Origin: Micromonosporaceae bacterium
Lineage (GTDB): Bacteria; Actinomycetota; Actinomycetes; Mycobacteriales; Micromonosporaceae
Length of the DNA stretch: 5,307 bases
Direction of reading: 5' to 3'
NCBI GenBank assembly: GCA_019689695.1
Contig: JADGHA010000312.1
Span: 1-5,307, forward strand
Below are positions 4,872 through 5,307 of this stretch, one piece after another. Below the pieces are notes generated by a model. That model searched no databases and was not told the origin of the DNA. It was given only the letters and a program-made list of their open reading frames with translations. The translations under genes were made by a program, and so were the position numbers. Position 1 is the first letter of the stretch. The number at the start of each line of letters is the position of its first letter.

Positions 4872-5307
4872 ATGAGTTCCTTCGAGGACTTCTTCCGGAA
4901 AGCGACAGATGGGTGTGAGCCGTACGGGTATCAGGCCCGCCTGGCGCGGGATGGGCTGCCGGATGTGGTGCAGGCGCCGACTGGCAGCGGCAAGACCGCG
5001 ATAATCCTCGCCTGGCTCTGGCGGCGCCTGTGTGGTCCTGATCCGGACCGCACGCCGCGGCGGCTAATCTACGCCCTGCCGCAGCGCAGCCTTGTTGAGC
5101 AGGTGGCGGAGGAGGTCATTAAGTGGTTGCGCAACCTCGACCTCAGCGAATCCGTCGCGCTGCACGTCGTGATGAGCGGCGCAGGCGCCAGCCAGCGACA
5201 GTGGCGTTTGGACATGCACCATCCGGCGGTCGTGGTCGGAACCGTCGACTCGCTGGTCAGCAAGGCGCTCAACCGAGGGTACGGGATCGGCAGGGCCACT
5301 TACCCCA
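4872..5307 (+). CDS. Cas3-like DEAD-box helicase, N-terminal 145 residues (3' end outside window)
   Basis: The frame runs from ATG 4872 to the window edge. It opens with FFRKATDGCEPYGYQ, a short helix and Q-like motif common in Cas3 helicases, followed by Walker A APTGSGKT (35-42), motif Ia-like RRLIYALPQRSLVEQ (63-77), and AVVVGTVDSLVSKALNRGYG (119-138). The last stretch is the motif Ic region with the ALNRGYG signature I associate with Cas3 rather than with RecQ, RecG or restriction helicases. The DEAD box itself should follow just beyond the window. In type I CRISPR systems Cas3 is recruited by Cascade and unwinds and cuts target DNA. There is no HD nuclease domain before the helicase, so any HD must be C-terminal (as in type I-G, formerly I-U) or separate (Cas3''). 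Codon use is looser than in the upstream genes (ATA, CTA, CTT, GTT, ATT occur). The start has a strong ribosome site (GGGAGGG, 5 nt spacing). Another SF2 defence helicase cannot be fully excluded. Confidence 0.75.
   Translation, partial: MSSFEDFFRKATDGCEPYGYQARLARDGLPDVVQAPTGSGKTAIILAWLWRRLCGPDPDRTPRRLIYALPQRSLVEQVAEEVIKWLRNLDLSESVALHVVMSGAGASQRQWRLDMHHPAVVVGTVDSLVSKALNRGYGIGRATYP

Noticed and set aside
4672..4875. 67-codon frame starting at GTG and overlapping the helicase ATG by ATGA
   Set aside because: The overlap is the kind seen in coupled genes, but 24 of 67 codons end in A or T, matching the background of the gap. The purine-rich stretch abuts the GTG with no spacing, and the protein resembles nothing I recognise.
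5069..5299. 76-codon minus-strand frame inside the helicase
   Set aside because: It lies opposite the motif Ia to Ic region of a recognisable helicase and has no ribosome site or known motif.

Overview
The window looks like chromosome of a high-GC actinomycete. The first 4.35 kb is roughly 70% G+C, with C or G at almost every third codon position, GTG starts, and an actinobacterial TAGTAT -10 box directly in front of a start codon. The gene content and the Ala/Pro-rich coding style would suit Micromonosporaceae or a relative. That genus-level guess is inference. All recognisable genes are on the + strand.

Positions 2-4350 hold a chromosomal block built around adenosylcobalamin-dependent acyl-CoA mutases. 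In order it contains: the 3' part of meaB (the G-protein chaperone of B12-dependent mutases), a long inverted repeat, a small ABC-type ATPase with no visible permease, an Asp23/Gls24-family envelope protein with a long low-complexity N-terminus, and a 557-residue mutase large subunit. The mutase has the catalytic domain but no B12-binding domain. Its two substrate-selecting residues are Phe80 and Gln198, as in isobutyryl-CoA mutase (IcmA), rather than the Tyr/Arg pair of methylmalonyl-CoA mutase. MeaB and the mutase plausibly belong to the same branched-chain/propionyl-CoA pathway. The ABC ATPase and the Asp23 protein between them have no obvious link to it.

Positions 4351-4871 form a 521-bp stretch of about 63% G+C with no convincing gene. 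After it, at 4872, a second kind of DNA begins: the first 145 codons of a Cas3-like DEAD-box helicase that runs off the window. Its codon use is clearly more relaxed (26 of 145 codons end in A or T, against about ten of 557 in the mutase). The window therefore probably spans the edge between core chromosome and an acquired defence island, likely a type I CRISPR-Cas locus whose effector genes and array lie downstream. The helicase starts without an N-terminal HD nuclease domain, which points away from the usual HD-first Cas3. Its start codon lies behind a duplicated Shine-Dalgarno sequence that can fold into a hairpin. No CRISPR repeats, tRNA, rRNA or transposase are visible.
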